A stretch of DNA of 64,000 nucleotides from assembly GCF_027213645.1 (NCBI RefSeq), contig NZ_JAPWGL010000003.1, positions 905,843 to 969,842 on the forward strand. The letters run 5' to 3'. Under the pieces are notes generated by a model. That model had not been told where the DNA came from and searched no databases. It worked only from the letters and a program-made list of their open reading frames with translations. The stretch is from Pedobacter rhodius (lineage in GTDB: Bacteria; Bacteroidota; Bacteroidia; Sphingobacteriales; Sphingobacteriaceae). This document shows positions 36,288-44,854 of this stretch, one piece after another (the first letter of the stretch is position 1; each line of letters begins with the position of its first letter). Made by a program: the position numbers and the translations under genes.

Positions 36288-37679
36288 ATGAATCATCTAA
36301 ACAATGATAATCAAACTCTCGAGCAGATACTTAATGAAGTAAAACAACAGGGTGTTACTTATTTAAAGCATATTCATGAAAGGTCCACTTCCGGCAAAAC
36401 TGAGGTTCAGATTAATACAGATTTAGCTATTCAGGGTTTAGGAACAATTGATACTTTGAAGCAATTTAATGAGCGCTTTGAGCCTGTAATGGTTGCTTCT
36501 TCAGGCCCGCGTTACTGGGGTTTTGTTACTGGCGGAACCACACCTGCTGCAATAGCTGGCGACTGGTTATCGACCATCTATGACCAGAGTACCCAGTCTG
36601 CAAATGGAAATGGTGACGTATCTGCGTTGATAGAGCTGGAAACCATTCAGCTATTATTATCATTATTTAATTTGCCAAAAAATTTTTTAGGTGGTTTTGT
36701 AACCGGTGCAACTTTATCAAATTTTACTTGTTTAGCCGTTGCCAGACAATGGATTGGTAAACAATTTGGAAAAGATTTTGCCAGGGAAGGTGTTTCAGGA
36801 AATGTACCTGTTTTATCGGCAACACCACATTCATCAGCAATAAAATCTTTAGCAATGCTGGGCCTGGGCAGCAGTAATTTTATTCAGGTTAATGTACTTC
36901 AGGGAAATCGTGAAGCACTTGATGTGGACGATTTAGAATTGAAACTAAAGGCACTGAATGGAGAACCTTTCATCTTAATATCAAGTGCGGGTACTGTAAA
37001 TACGGTAGATTTTGATGATTTTGAAGCCATAAATAAATTAAGAGATAAGTACAGTTTCTGGTGGCATATTGATGCTGCTTTCGGTGGTTTTGCAGCTTGT
37101 TCTCCAAAGTATAACCATTTGGTTAAGGGCTGGGAAAATGCTGATAGTATTGCGATAGATTGTCATAAGTGGTTAAATGTTCCCTATGAAAGTGCTGTGT
37201 TTTTGGTAAAAGAACAACATCAGGTTTTACAAGTCGAAACTTTTCAGAATTCTAATGCAGCCTACCTGGGTAATCCTATGGAGAATTTTAGTTACCTGAA
37301 TTTTCTGCCTGAAAACTCCCGCCGGTTAAAAGCATTGCCTGCCTGGTTTACGCTAATGAGTTATGGGAAATCCGGTTATGAAGAAATTGTAAATGGCAAT
37401 GTAGAGTTGGCTCAACTTTTTGCGGGTTTCATAAAAACAAATTCCAGTTTTGAATTACTTGCCCCTGTTAGGTTAAATACCGTTTGTTTTTCTTTAGCTG
37501 AGGAAAATTTGGTTGCAGATTTTCTGAATAAATTAAACACCACAGGCAAAGTTTTTATGACACCAACCTTTTATAACGGAAAGAAAGGAATAAGAGCGGC
37601 TTTTGTAAATTGGAGAACAGCATTAAAAGATATTGAAGTGGTTACTGCAGAAATGCTTAGAATTCTGACAGAACTTTAA
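36288..37679 (+). CDS. PLP-dependent decarboxylase (aromatic amino acid/glutamate decarboxylase family)
   Basis: A 463-residue fold-type I PLP enzyme. The family signature is present: GFVTGATLSNFTCLAVARQ, ISSAGTVNTVDFDD, the PLP aspartate in WHIDAAFGGFAA and the Schiff-base lysine in SIAIDCHKWLNVPYES. The architecture is that of group II decarboxylases (L-dopa/tryptophan/glutamate). The substrate cannot be read from the sequence. It has a short spacer after metF but no clear functional link to methionine synthesis. Confidence 0.9.
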   Translation: MNHLNNDNQTLEQILNEVKQQGVTYLKHIHERSTSGKTEVQINTDLAIQGLGTIDTLKQFNERFEPVMVASSGPRYWGFVTGGTTPAAIAGDWLSTIYDQSTQSANGNGDVSALIELETIQLLLSLFNLPKNFLGGFVTGATLSNFTCLAVARQWIGKQFGKDFAREGVSGNVPVLSATPHSSAIKSLAMLGLGSSNFIQVNVLQGNREALDVDDLELKLKALNGEPFILISSAGTVNTVDFDDFEAINKLRDKYSFWWHIDAAFGGFAACSPKYNHLVKGWENADSIAIDCHKWLNVPYESAVFLVKEQHQVLQVETFQNSNAAYLGNPMENFSYLNFLPENSRRLKALPAWFTLMSYGKSGYEEIVNGNVELAQLFAGFIKTNSSFELLAPVRLNTVCFSLAEENLVADFLNKLNTTGKVFMTPTFYNGKKGIRAAFVNWRTALKDIEVVTAEMLRILTEL

Positions 37680-37685
37680 CGAATG

Positions 37686-37720
37686 TTTGCTGTTTCATTT
37701 GAACGGGGCGCTTATATTTG
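37686..37720 (+). promoter_or_regulatory. Candidate promoter for the 102-residue membrane protein
   Basis: TATATTTG (37713-37720) is an exact TAnnTTTG box; TTTG lies 23 bases upstream (37686-37689), the upper limit of the usual spacing. The box ends five bases before the ATG, so the transcript would have almost no leader. Confidence 0.5.
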
Positions 37721-37725
37721 CCGTA

Positions 37726-38034
37726 ATGAAATCAGGTCGTTTAAAATATTTCCTAGTTTATTTTTTTGCAATAGCTTTATTGTTCAAAACAAGCGGGCTT
37801 GTATCTGTTTTCATTGAACCACTCAAAAATATCGAGTACAATTTCGACAATCAGAACTCAACAGAGAAAGAAGAGAAGAAAGTCGAAACTGAATATTTCG
37901 AAGCCAATGTTTCCATTCTCCGGGATTTGGAAGCTCCTGTACAATTAAAGGGGAAAGTTTTACGGCCTCAAAACAGCTTTTTCTCGACTTATTTTCCTGA
38001 GGTTTTAACACCTCCACCATCTTTAAAAGCATAA
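37726..38034 (+). CDS. Small exported or membrane-anchored protein
   Basis: A 102-residue protein with an N-terminal hydrophobic segment (YFLVYFFAIALLFKTSGLVSV) that may be a signal anchor, followed by a charged, Glu/Asn-rich stretch (NSTEKEEKKVETEYFEAN) and a C terminus ending in LTPPPSLKA. The ATG at 37726 is preferred because the promoter box lies immediately upstream. I do not recognise a family. Confidence 0.6.
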   Translation: MKSGRLKYFLVYFFAIALLFKTSGLVSVFIEPLKNIEYNFDNQNSTEKEEKKVETEYFEANVSILRDLEAPVQLKGKVLRPQNSFFSTYFPEVLTPPPSLKA

Positions 38035-38112
38035 CACTTAGCTTTTAATTCATTCCTCTTTTCGAAACTTAATTCGGGAGGATATCTATTCGTATTTAAA
38101 TAGTAAAATAAA

Positions 38113-38532
38113 ATGAAAACTTCAATTTCAATGATGTTTGTGGTACTTTTCATTTCCACAGCATTAAAAGTTAGCGCACAGGAAGTTGCGCAAACCAATA
38201 TTCAACCCTTAAACAATTCAGTTTCTTTAATATCGCAATTACAACCGGTTAGCTTTAACTATGATGCTAAATGGGCGCAAAAGTTGAAGATATCGGGCAA
38301 AACCCAACTGGGATTTGTAACTGCCGATGTTCAAAAAGTTTTGCCGGAACTGGTCAAAATAACTGCCAAAGATTATCCTACCGGGAAAAATGCGTCCAGA
38401 ACGGCAACCCTATCTAAAATAGATTATGAAAGTTTGATTCCGCTTTTAGTTGGTAGCATAAAAGAACAGCAGCAACAGATTGAGCAGTTGAGGCGTGAGC
38501 TTGATAGTTTGAAATCTAGAAATACAAAGTAA
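38113..38532 (+). CDS. Exported peptidase S74-like (intramolecular chaperone) domain protein
   Basis: A 139-residue protein: signal peptide (MMFVVLFISTALKVSAQE), then LISQLQPVSFNYDAKWAQ, KTQLGFVTADVQKVLPELV and IDYESLIPLLVGSIKEQQ, ending in a short coiled coil. This is the S74/tail-spike intramolecular chaperone pattern (GFIAQEVQ..PELV...YxxLIPLLV), which in phage-like proteins cleaves itself off after trimer folding. Here it stands alone behind a signal peptide, a form common in Bacteroidota. A terminator follows at 38554. Confidence 0.8.
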   Translation: MKTSISMMFVVLFISTALKVSAQEVAQTNIQPLNNSVSLISQLQPVSFNYDAKWAQKLKISGKTQLGFVTADVQKVLPELVKITAKDYPTGKNASRTATLSKIDYESLIPLLVGSIKEQQQQIEQLRRELDSLKSRNTK

Positions 38533-38553
38533 ATTTTAGTTTTTTTTAGTTGG

Positions 38554-38581
38554 GCCGGGATATCATATTCCGGCTTTTTTT
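38554..38581 (+). terminator. Terminator of the S74-like gene
   Basis: gccgggat (38554-38561), loop atcat, attccggc (38567-38574), then seven T. Confidence 0.85.
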
Positions 38582-38726
38582 ATCTGATAAAGAAACACAG
38601 CAAGTCCGGAATGGCAATGTATAATAAAACCAAATGGGACATCCTTAAAACTTTAGCAGCTTATTAACGTTTTTTTAACAGTTTACCTGATTAACAATTG
38701 TTAATTTTACAAAAAACACTGTATAG

Positions 38727-39440
38727 ATGAAATTCCGTTACTTTCTTTTCTTGATTATCTTTTGCTTGTTCAGCTTGTCTAGATCTGCAAAAGCCCAGGA
38801 ATTTATTGTTAAAGGAGTGGTTTTTGAAAAAGGTGCAAACGTAAGAGTAGCCTTAGCCAACATTTCAAATCAGCGTACAAAGACTGGCGTAACCAGTAAT
38901 GATTTGGGTATGTTTCAGATAAAAGTTGCCGTTGGCGATACGCTATTAATTACAAAAACCTATCTGAATGATCAAAGGATTGTGATAAAAGCGCAACAGG
39001 ATATCCTGATTTATTTAATCCGGGCCAGCACCATGCTGAATGAAGTAACTGTTATCGGTAGTACTAAAAAACAGGATTTAGCTGATATTAAGAGGGAATT
39101 CAAAAATAAGGGGGTGTATAATGGCGGCAAATCATCGTTTCTATCTGCAATTTTCAATCCTTTAAATGGTCTTTACAACCTGGTTGGAAAAGAACCCAAA
39201 AATGCCAGAAGATTTAGCAGGTATGCAGACAATGAAATCAAACAATCTCAAATAGATACCTATTTTAATCAGACCATTATTAAAAATAATACGACGTTAA
39301 GAGGCGACACTTTAGAAAAGTATATGTTGGATTATCGCCCGGAGTATCAAAAAGCACAGTATTGGAATAGCTATGATTACATTAAGTATATTAAAGAATC
39401 GTCGAAGAAATTTACCGATACCTTAGGTAAAGGGAGGTAA
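38727..39440 (+). CDS. Secreted carboxypeptidase-regulatory-like domain protein, paralogue
   Basis: A 237-residue protein with a signal peptide (YFLFLIIFCLFSLSRSAKAQ) and a carboxypeptidase-regulatory-like domain (EFIVKGVVFEKGANVRVALA; KTGVTSNDLGMFQIKV; ASTMLNEVTVIG), then a basic helical part ending LDYRPEYQKAQYW. The architecture matches the protein at 3611-4363. The function is unknown; an envelope location is expected. It precedes a long word-repeat spacer that separates it from the convergent rnc gene. Confidence 0.75.
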   Translation: MKFRYFLFLIIFCLFSLSRSAKAQEFIVKGVVFEKGANVRVALANISNQRTKTGVTSNDLGMFQIKVAVGDTLLITKTYLNDQRIVIKAQQDILIYLIRASTMLNEVTVIGSTKKQDLADIKREFKNKGVYNGGKSSFLSAIFNPLNGLYNLVGKEPKNARRFSRYADNEIKQSQIDTYFNQTIIKNNTTLRGDTLEKYMLDYRPEYQKAQYWNSYDYIKYIKESSKKFTDTLGKGR

Positions 39441-39651
39441 GAGGTTATAAATGATTAGTTTTTCGTTCGGCGTTTTGCATTTTCAGTAAATAGTTCTAAA
39501 CGAATAAACGATAAACGAACGACGAATAACCAAATAGCATTTTTCGTTTTCAATCAGATAGTTCTAAAAAACAACGAATAAACGAACAACGAAATAGCGT
39601 TTTGCGTGACCATTCAACAATAAAACAATTTAGCAATTTAAACAGTTACCC
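39441..39651. repeat. Word-repeat spacer between convergent genes
   Basis: About 210 bases built from repeated words: gttctaaacgaataaacgataaacgaacgacgaat is followed 80 bases on by gttctaaaaaacaacgaataaacgaacaacgaa, with tagcattttTcgtt/tagcgttttgcg between. It has no coding content. It lies between the convergent gene pair and may serve as a weak bidirectional terminator. Confidence 0.6.
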
Positions 39652-40380
39652 CTAAATAGCTAGTGTTTCACAAGCCTTTTCAGCGGCAAGCTTCTCTGCA
39701 TTTTTCTTATTATAATCCCGGCCGGTACCCACTTTTTCACCTTCAACCATTGCACTTATGGTAAACAATTTTGCACTTTCACCTTCTCCGTTTTCGGCAA
39801 GTTCGAAGAGTACATCTTTACCATGGCGCTGGCACCATTCAATCAGCTTACTTTTAAAATTCGTTTCAGTAAGTTCAAGCGTATGGATGTCTATGTGGGG
39901 TTTTACAATTCTGCGTAATAGAAACTCTTTTGTAAAATTATAACCCTTATCCATATAAATGGCTCCGATAATGGCTTCAAAAGCATCGCCCAGCATAGAA
40001 TTGTGTTTGGTTTGAATGCTGACAGAGCGCTGATCGAATTGAATTAACCTGTCAAAACCCATTTTTTTTGCCAGCTGATTCAGGTTCGCCCGATTTACAA
40101 TTTTAGACCGCATTTCGGTTAAAAAACCTTCTTCTTTGTAAGGATAGTGTTTAAAAAGCAATTCGGCGATTACGGATCCTAATACAGCGTCACCTAAAAA
40201 CTCCAGGCGTTCATTGCTACTGCGCGTGCCGTTTTTTAAAACTTTAGCTACAGAACGATGTCTGAACGCCATTTCATACAGCGTTACATTCCCCGGGATA
40301 AAACCAAGAATATTTTTTAGCTTTTTAACGAACTCCTTTTCAGGAGAAAGATAAAGTTTATATAATTTTAATATCGGCAT
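39652..40380 (-). CDS. rnc: Ribonuclease III
   Basis: RNase III cuts double-stranded RNA in rRNA processing. The 242-residue protein has the catalytic signature NERLEFLGDAVLGSVIAE (about 50-67), the second acidic site MLGDAFEAIIGAIYMDKG, and a C-terminal double-stranded-RNA-binding domain (NFKSKLIEWCQRHG; KNAEKLAAEKACE). An N-terminal extension of about 30 residues is usual in this phylum. It is the last gene of the leftward acpP-fabF-rnc run, a conserved order. Confidence 0.96.
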   Translation of the reverse strand: MPILKLYKLYLSPEKEFVKKLKNILGFIPGNVTLYEMAFRHRSVAKVLKNGTRSSNERLEFLGDAVLGSVIAELLFKHYPYKEEGFLTEMRSKIVNRANLNQLAKKMGFDRLIQFDQRSVSIQTKHNSMLGDAFEAIIGAIYMDKGYNFTKEFLLRRIVKPHIDIHTLELTETNFKSKLIEWCQRHGKDVLFELAENGEGESAKLFTISAMVEGEKVGTGRDYNKKNAEKLAAEKACETLAI

Positions 40381-40472
40381 TAAATAAATAACACAATTAA
40401 TGGCTAATCAGCATATTTAACTAAGTTATCTATTTTTAATTAGCATACAAAATTATATAGCGTGGCTTTTTG

Positions 40473-41726
40473 TTAATCTTCGTATTTTTTAAAAATTACA
40501 GATGCGTTGTGACCACCGAAACCAAAAGTATTACTTAAAGCTGCCCTAACTTCACGTTTTTGTGCTTTATTAAATGTAAAGTTTAGTTTAGGATCAAATG
40601 CCGGATCATCTGTAAAATGATTGATTGTGGGTGGTACCACATCATTTTGAACAGCAAGAATTGCGGCAATCGCTTCAATAGCACCTGCAGCACCCAAAAG
40701 GTGGCCGGTCATCGATTTTGTTGAACTGATGTTTAAACGGTAGGCATCTTCACCGAAAAGATCTGCAATGGCTTTGGTTTCGCTGATATCACCAAGTGGT
40801 GTAGACGTTCCGTGCACATTAATGTAATCGATATCGGCTGTTGTTAAACCAGCGTCTTTCAGGGCATTGGTCATAACCATTCTGGCACCTAAACCTTCGG
40901 GATGTGGTGCTGTAATGTGATTTGCATCAGCACTCATACCACCGCCAACAAGTTCTGCATAAATTTTCGCACCCCTTGCCTTCGCATGTTCAAGTTCTTC
41001 CAGAATAATTGTACCTGCGCCTTCACCTGCCACAAAACCGTCTCTATCCTTATCGAAAGGACGGGAAGCTGTTGTCGGATCGTCGTTACGTGTAGATAAT
41101 GCATGCATGGCATTAAAGCCACCCATTCCTGCTTCGTTAATAATGGCTTCGGAACCACCGCTGATGATTACATCTGCCATACCCAAACGGATATAGTTAA
41201 ATGCATCAATCATTGCGTTTGTAGAAGAAGCACATGCTGAAACAGTTGCAAAATTTGGCCCGCGCAAGCCATATTTGATAGAGATATGCCCCGGGGCAAT
41301 ATCTATAATCATTTTAGGAATAAAAAATGGATTGTATCTTGGTGTACCATCTCCTTTAGCGAAATTCGAAATTTCATCTAAAAAAGTTTTCAATCCACCT
41401 ATGCCAGCACCCCAGATTACGCCGATTCGATTGGTATCTAATTTTTCAAAATCAAAACCACCATCTTTTACAGCCTCATCTGTTGCTACTAAAGCATATT
41501 GTACAAACGGATCAAGCTTGCGGGCTTCCTTTTTCTCCAAAAAATCTTCCGGATTAAAGTTTTTTACTTCACAAGCGAATTTGGTTTTGAACTTTTCAGT
41601 GTCAAAACCCACAATAGGAGCAGCGCCACTCACCCCGTTAGTCAATCCTTCCCAGAAATCTGGAACATTATTGCCTATAGGAGTGAGCGCACCCAACCCT
41701 GTTACTACTACTCTTTTTAATTCCAT
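40473..41726 (-). CDS. fabF: Beta-ketoacyl-ACP synthase II
   Basis: FabF elongates acyl-ACP in fatty acid synthesis. The 417-residue thiolase-fold enzyme has the catalytic Cys165 in TVSACASSTNAM, the histidines in VHGTSTPLGD and SMTGHLLGAAG, and the C-terminal SNTFGFGGHNASVIF. The length is typical. It sits 21 bases after acpP, the carrier protein it uses. Confidence 0.98.
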   Translation of the reverse strand: MELKRVVVTGLGALTPIGNNVPDFWEGLTNGVSGAAPIVGFDTEKFKTKFACEVKNFNPEDFLEKKEARKLDPFVQYALVATDEAVKDGGFDFEKLDTNRIGVIWGAGIGGLKTFLDEISNFAKGDGTPRYNPFFIPKMIIDIAPGHISIKYGLRGPNFATVSACASSTNAMIDAFNYIRLGMADVIISGGSEAIINEAGMGGFNAMHALSTRNDDPTTASRPFDKDRDGFVAGEGAGTIILEELEHAKARGAKIYAELVGGGMSADANHITAPHPEGLGARMVMTNALKDAGLTTADIDYINVHGTSTPLGDISETKAIADLFGEDAYRLNISSTKSMTGHLLGAAGAIEAIAAILAVQNDVVPPTINHFTDDPAFDPKLNFTFNKAQKREVRAALSNTFGFGGHNASVIFKKYED

Positions 41727-41747
41727 TTATACTGAAAAAGCGTAATT

Positions 41748-41984
41748 CTATTTAACGTTTTTTTCCAAATAAGCAATCGCTTGACCAACTGTACCGATGG
41801 TTTCAGCCTGATCATCAGGAATAGCTACATTAAATTCTTTTTCAAATTCCATAATTAATTCTACGGTATCTAAAGAATCTGCACCCAAATCGTTGGTGAA
41901 TGAAGCCTCTGGCGTAACTTCGCTTTCGTCAACACCTAGTTTTTCTACGATAATAGCCTTAACTCTTGAAGCAATATCAGACAT
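41748..41984 (-). CDS. acpP: Acyl carrier protein
   Basis: A 78-residue acidic four-helix carrier. The phosphopantetheine serine is Ser37 in [14 protein letters not shown]. It supplies the acyl chain in fatty acid synthesis and is the first gene of acpP-fabF-rnc. Confidence 0.98.
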   Translation of the reverse strand: MSDIASRVKAIIVEKLGVDESEVTPEASFTNDLGADSLDTVELIMEFEKEFNVAIPDDQAETIGTVGQAIAYLEKNVK

Positions 41985-42141
41985 AATTTTATAATTTAAT
42001 GGTTAAATAATTCTGTGCAAAGAAAAATAAATTCTTACAATTTTCAAATGTTTTTATTTCGACACCTAAATTTGGCTCTCAAATAACAAGCGAATATAGA
42101 ATTAGTTTTTTAATTTCGTTCTGTAAATAATTTATTTCGAC

Positions 42142-42561
42142 TTGAATAAAACTTATCTGAAATTAACCTTAGACCTTGATTTCATACTCATTGCGATAAC
42201 GGCACCGCTTAAAGATTATATTTTATGCCACAAAATTAATACGCGTTTAAACACGCAGTTTGCAAAAGTGGAAGATCATGAAATATTTTTTAACATTGAT
42301 GAACCGGCATGGTTTTTCTCTAAATATTACTTTTTTGTAGAACAGGGGGAGGTGGAATATTATTTAATCAGTAATAAAAGCAGCGACGGTGTGCTGGTCC
42401 CGGAAATGAGTAATGTGGATTTTTTTATCATAATAAAACAATTTATTGATAAGGAAGACTTAAATTATTTGATAAACGGATTAAATAAACTACCTGATAT
42501 ACAGGTGGCTGCGAAAATTGATCCTGCCAAATTAAAATCGAAAGAAAATTTGGTAATATAA
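42142..42561 (+). CDS. IPExxxVDY family protein
   Basis: A 139-residue protein of a Bacteroidota-specific family named for its motif, which reads VPEMSNVDFF here (about 100-109). The start is TTG at 42142 (NKTYLKLTLDLDFILIAI), since no ATG gives the conserved N terminus. It is soluble and of unknown function, found in the phylum between acpP and pyk as here. It is likely co-expressed with pyk or under its own promoter; the acpP gene diverges. Confidence 0.8.
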   Translation: MNKTYLKLTLDLDFILIAITAPLKDYILCHKINTRLNTQFAKVEDHEIFFNIDEPAWFFSKYYFFVEQGEVEYYLISNKSSDGVLVPEMSNVDFFIIIKQFIDKEDLNYLINGLNKLPDIQVAAKIDPAKLKSKENLVI

Positions 42562-42710
42562 AAATTATATACATGGTGTATTAAATACACTATATTTGAG
42601 GGTTATAAAAAACTGTACAAAACAATATATATATAAAATTTAATGCGGTAATTAATTAATTTTAGGTAGTTAATTAGAACAACATACAGCATTGCTAAAT
42701 CAATTATTAA

Positions 42711-44141
42711 ATGAAACCTTTTCATTCCAGAACAAAAATTGTAGCCACACTCGGCCCCGCTTCAGCTAAACCAGATGTATTATATAGTATGTTTAATGCC
42801 GGTTTAGATGTTTGTCGTTTAAATTTCTCTCACGGTTCTCAGGCAGATCATCAGGCGGTTTTAGATACCATTCGCGATCTGAACAAAAAATACGATTATA
42901 ATGTTGGCATTCTTGCCGATTTACAGGGCCCAAAAATCCGAATCGGACTGGTTAAAGAAGGTGGTATTAACCTGATTAACGGTTCAAAAACCGTAATTAC
43001 CACCAACGAATGCATAGGTAATGAAGAACGCATTTACATCACTTATCAGAACTTTCCCCAGGATGTTCAGGCCGGTGAAATCATCTTATTGGATGATGGA
43101 AAACTTCAGATGAAGGTGATTTCTACCAATTTGAAAGATGAAGTAGTCTGCGAAATTGTTCATGGTGGTATTTTAACTTCCAGAAAAGGTGTAAACCTTC
43201 CGAATACCAAAGTTTCCATTCCGTCTTTAACGCCGGAAGATCGTGAAAATTTAGAGTTTGTTCTTGAAAATGATGTGGAATGGATTGGATTATCTTTTGT
43301 TCGTAAGGCTGAAGATATTATCGAACTTAAAAAAATAATTGCGGAGCGCGGTAAAACCGCCCGTGTAATTGCTAAGATAGAAAAACCGGAAGCTATTGCG
43401 AACATCGATGAAATTATCGCTGTTACTGACGGTATTATGGTTGCCCGCGGCGATTTGGGTGTTGAATGTCCGATGGAAGAAGTTCCGTTATTACAAAAAA
43501 TGATTGTTGCCAAATGCAGGGCAGCTTCAAAGCCTGTTATCGTTGCAACGCAAATGCTTGAAAGTATGATCACAACGCCTCGTCCTACCCGTGCCGAGGT
43601 AAATGACGTGGCGAACTCAGTACTTGATGGTGCTGATGCGGTTATGTTAAGTGGTGAAACCTCAGTTGGTGAGTTTCCGTTAATCGTTATTGAAACGATG
43701 CAGAAAATTATCCAGAACATTGAGCAGAATAATTACCCTTTCAATCCGGATAAGTTCTTAAAACCAAAATCACCATCTTTCCTAAGTGATGCAATTTGCG
43801 ATTCTGCTTGTTTCTTAGCGAAGCAGACCAATGCGGTTGGTATTGTTTCGATGACTTTGAGTGGTTACACTGCATTTGAAATTTCGAGCCACAGGCCGGA
43901 AGCTTTAACGTTCATCTTTACCAGCAACAGGGCATTATTAAATGCCGTAAGCTTACTTTGGGGCGTTAGGGGTTTTTACTATGATAAATTTGAAAGTACC
44001 GATAATACCATTATTGAGGTTAATGAATTCTTAAAAAGCAAAAAACTGGTTAAACAAGGTGATATTATCATCAATACCGCTGCCATTCCGATGGAAGCAA
44101 AGGGTAAAACCAATATGTTAAAGATTACGGTTATAGATTAA
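42711..44141 (+). CDS. pyk: Pyruvate kinase
   Basis: Pyruvate kinase makes ATP and pyruvate from phosphoenolpyruvate. The 476-residue protein contains RTKIVATLGPAS at the start, the KIEKPEAIANIDEII active-site helix with Lys, MVARGDLGVECP, the MLSGETSVGEFP metal-site loop and a C-terminal regulatory domain. Length is typical. A TATATTTG box at 42591-42598 is the likely promoter -7 element. A strong terminator follows. Confidence 0.98.
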   Translation: MKPFHSRTKIVATLGPASAKPDVLYSMFNAGLDVCRLNFSHGSQADHQAVLDTIRDLNKKYDYNVGILADLQGPKIRIGLVKEGGINLINGSKTVITTNECIGNEERIYITYQNFPQDVQAGEIILLDDGKLQMKVISTNLKDEVVCEIVHGGILTSRKGVNLPNTKVSIPSLTPEDRENLEFVLENDVEWIGLSFVRKAEDIIELKKIIAERGKTARVIAKIEKPEAIANIDEIIAVTDGIMVARGDLGVECPMEEVPLLQKMIVAKCRAASKPVIVATQMLESMITTPRPTRAEVNDVANSVLDGADAVMLSGETSVGEFPLIVIETMQKIIQNIEQNNYPFNPDKFLKPKSPSFLSDAICDSACFLAKQTNAVGIVSMTLSGYTAFEISSHRPEALTFIFTSNRALLNAVSLLWGVRGFYYDKFESTDNTIIEVNEFLKSKKLVKQGDIIINTAAIPMEAKGKTNMLKITVID

Positions 44142-44160
44142 TTTACATAACATTACTGCG

Positions 44161-44191
44161 AAGCGCTTCATGAAAATGAGGCGCTTTTTTT
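44161..44191 (+). terminator. Terminator of pyk
   Basis: aagcgcttcat (44161-44171), loop gaaa, atgaggcgctt (44176-44186), then T-run; 11 pairs with one G-U. Confidence 0.9.
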
Positions 44192-44375
44192 ATGTGCTGT
44201 TTTCTGTTTAAAATATTAACCGCTACCGACAGTCGACAAATTTTTATCGTAAAATCATCGCAGTTAATACAGACTTTGGTCGGGCATATTTGTCACAGTT
44301 CCGTCTGATATCCGAAGGACGTCCGAAGAAACTCCGTTTCAATCAAAAATTTTCTACGCATTATTTTGATATTAA

Positions 44376-44408
44376 TTTGATGAGATATCAATAAAAAATT
44401 TACTTTTG
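44376..44408 (+). promoter_or_regulatory. Promoter of tRNA-Ser
   Basis: TTTG (44376-44379), 21 bases, TACTTTTG (44401-44408): exact match to the TTTG/TAnnTTTG consensus. The tRNA begins 11 bases after the box. Confidence 0.8.
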
Positions 44409-44419
44409 CAATCCTACTC

Positions 44420-44854
<435 letters not shown>

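Noticed and set aside
43160..43720. 186-codon minus frame inside pyk
   Set aside because: Shadow of pyk; serine/isoleucine-rich as antisense frames often are.
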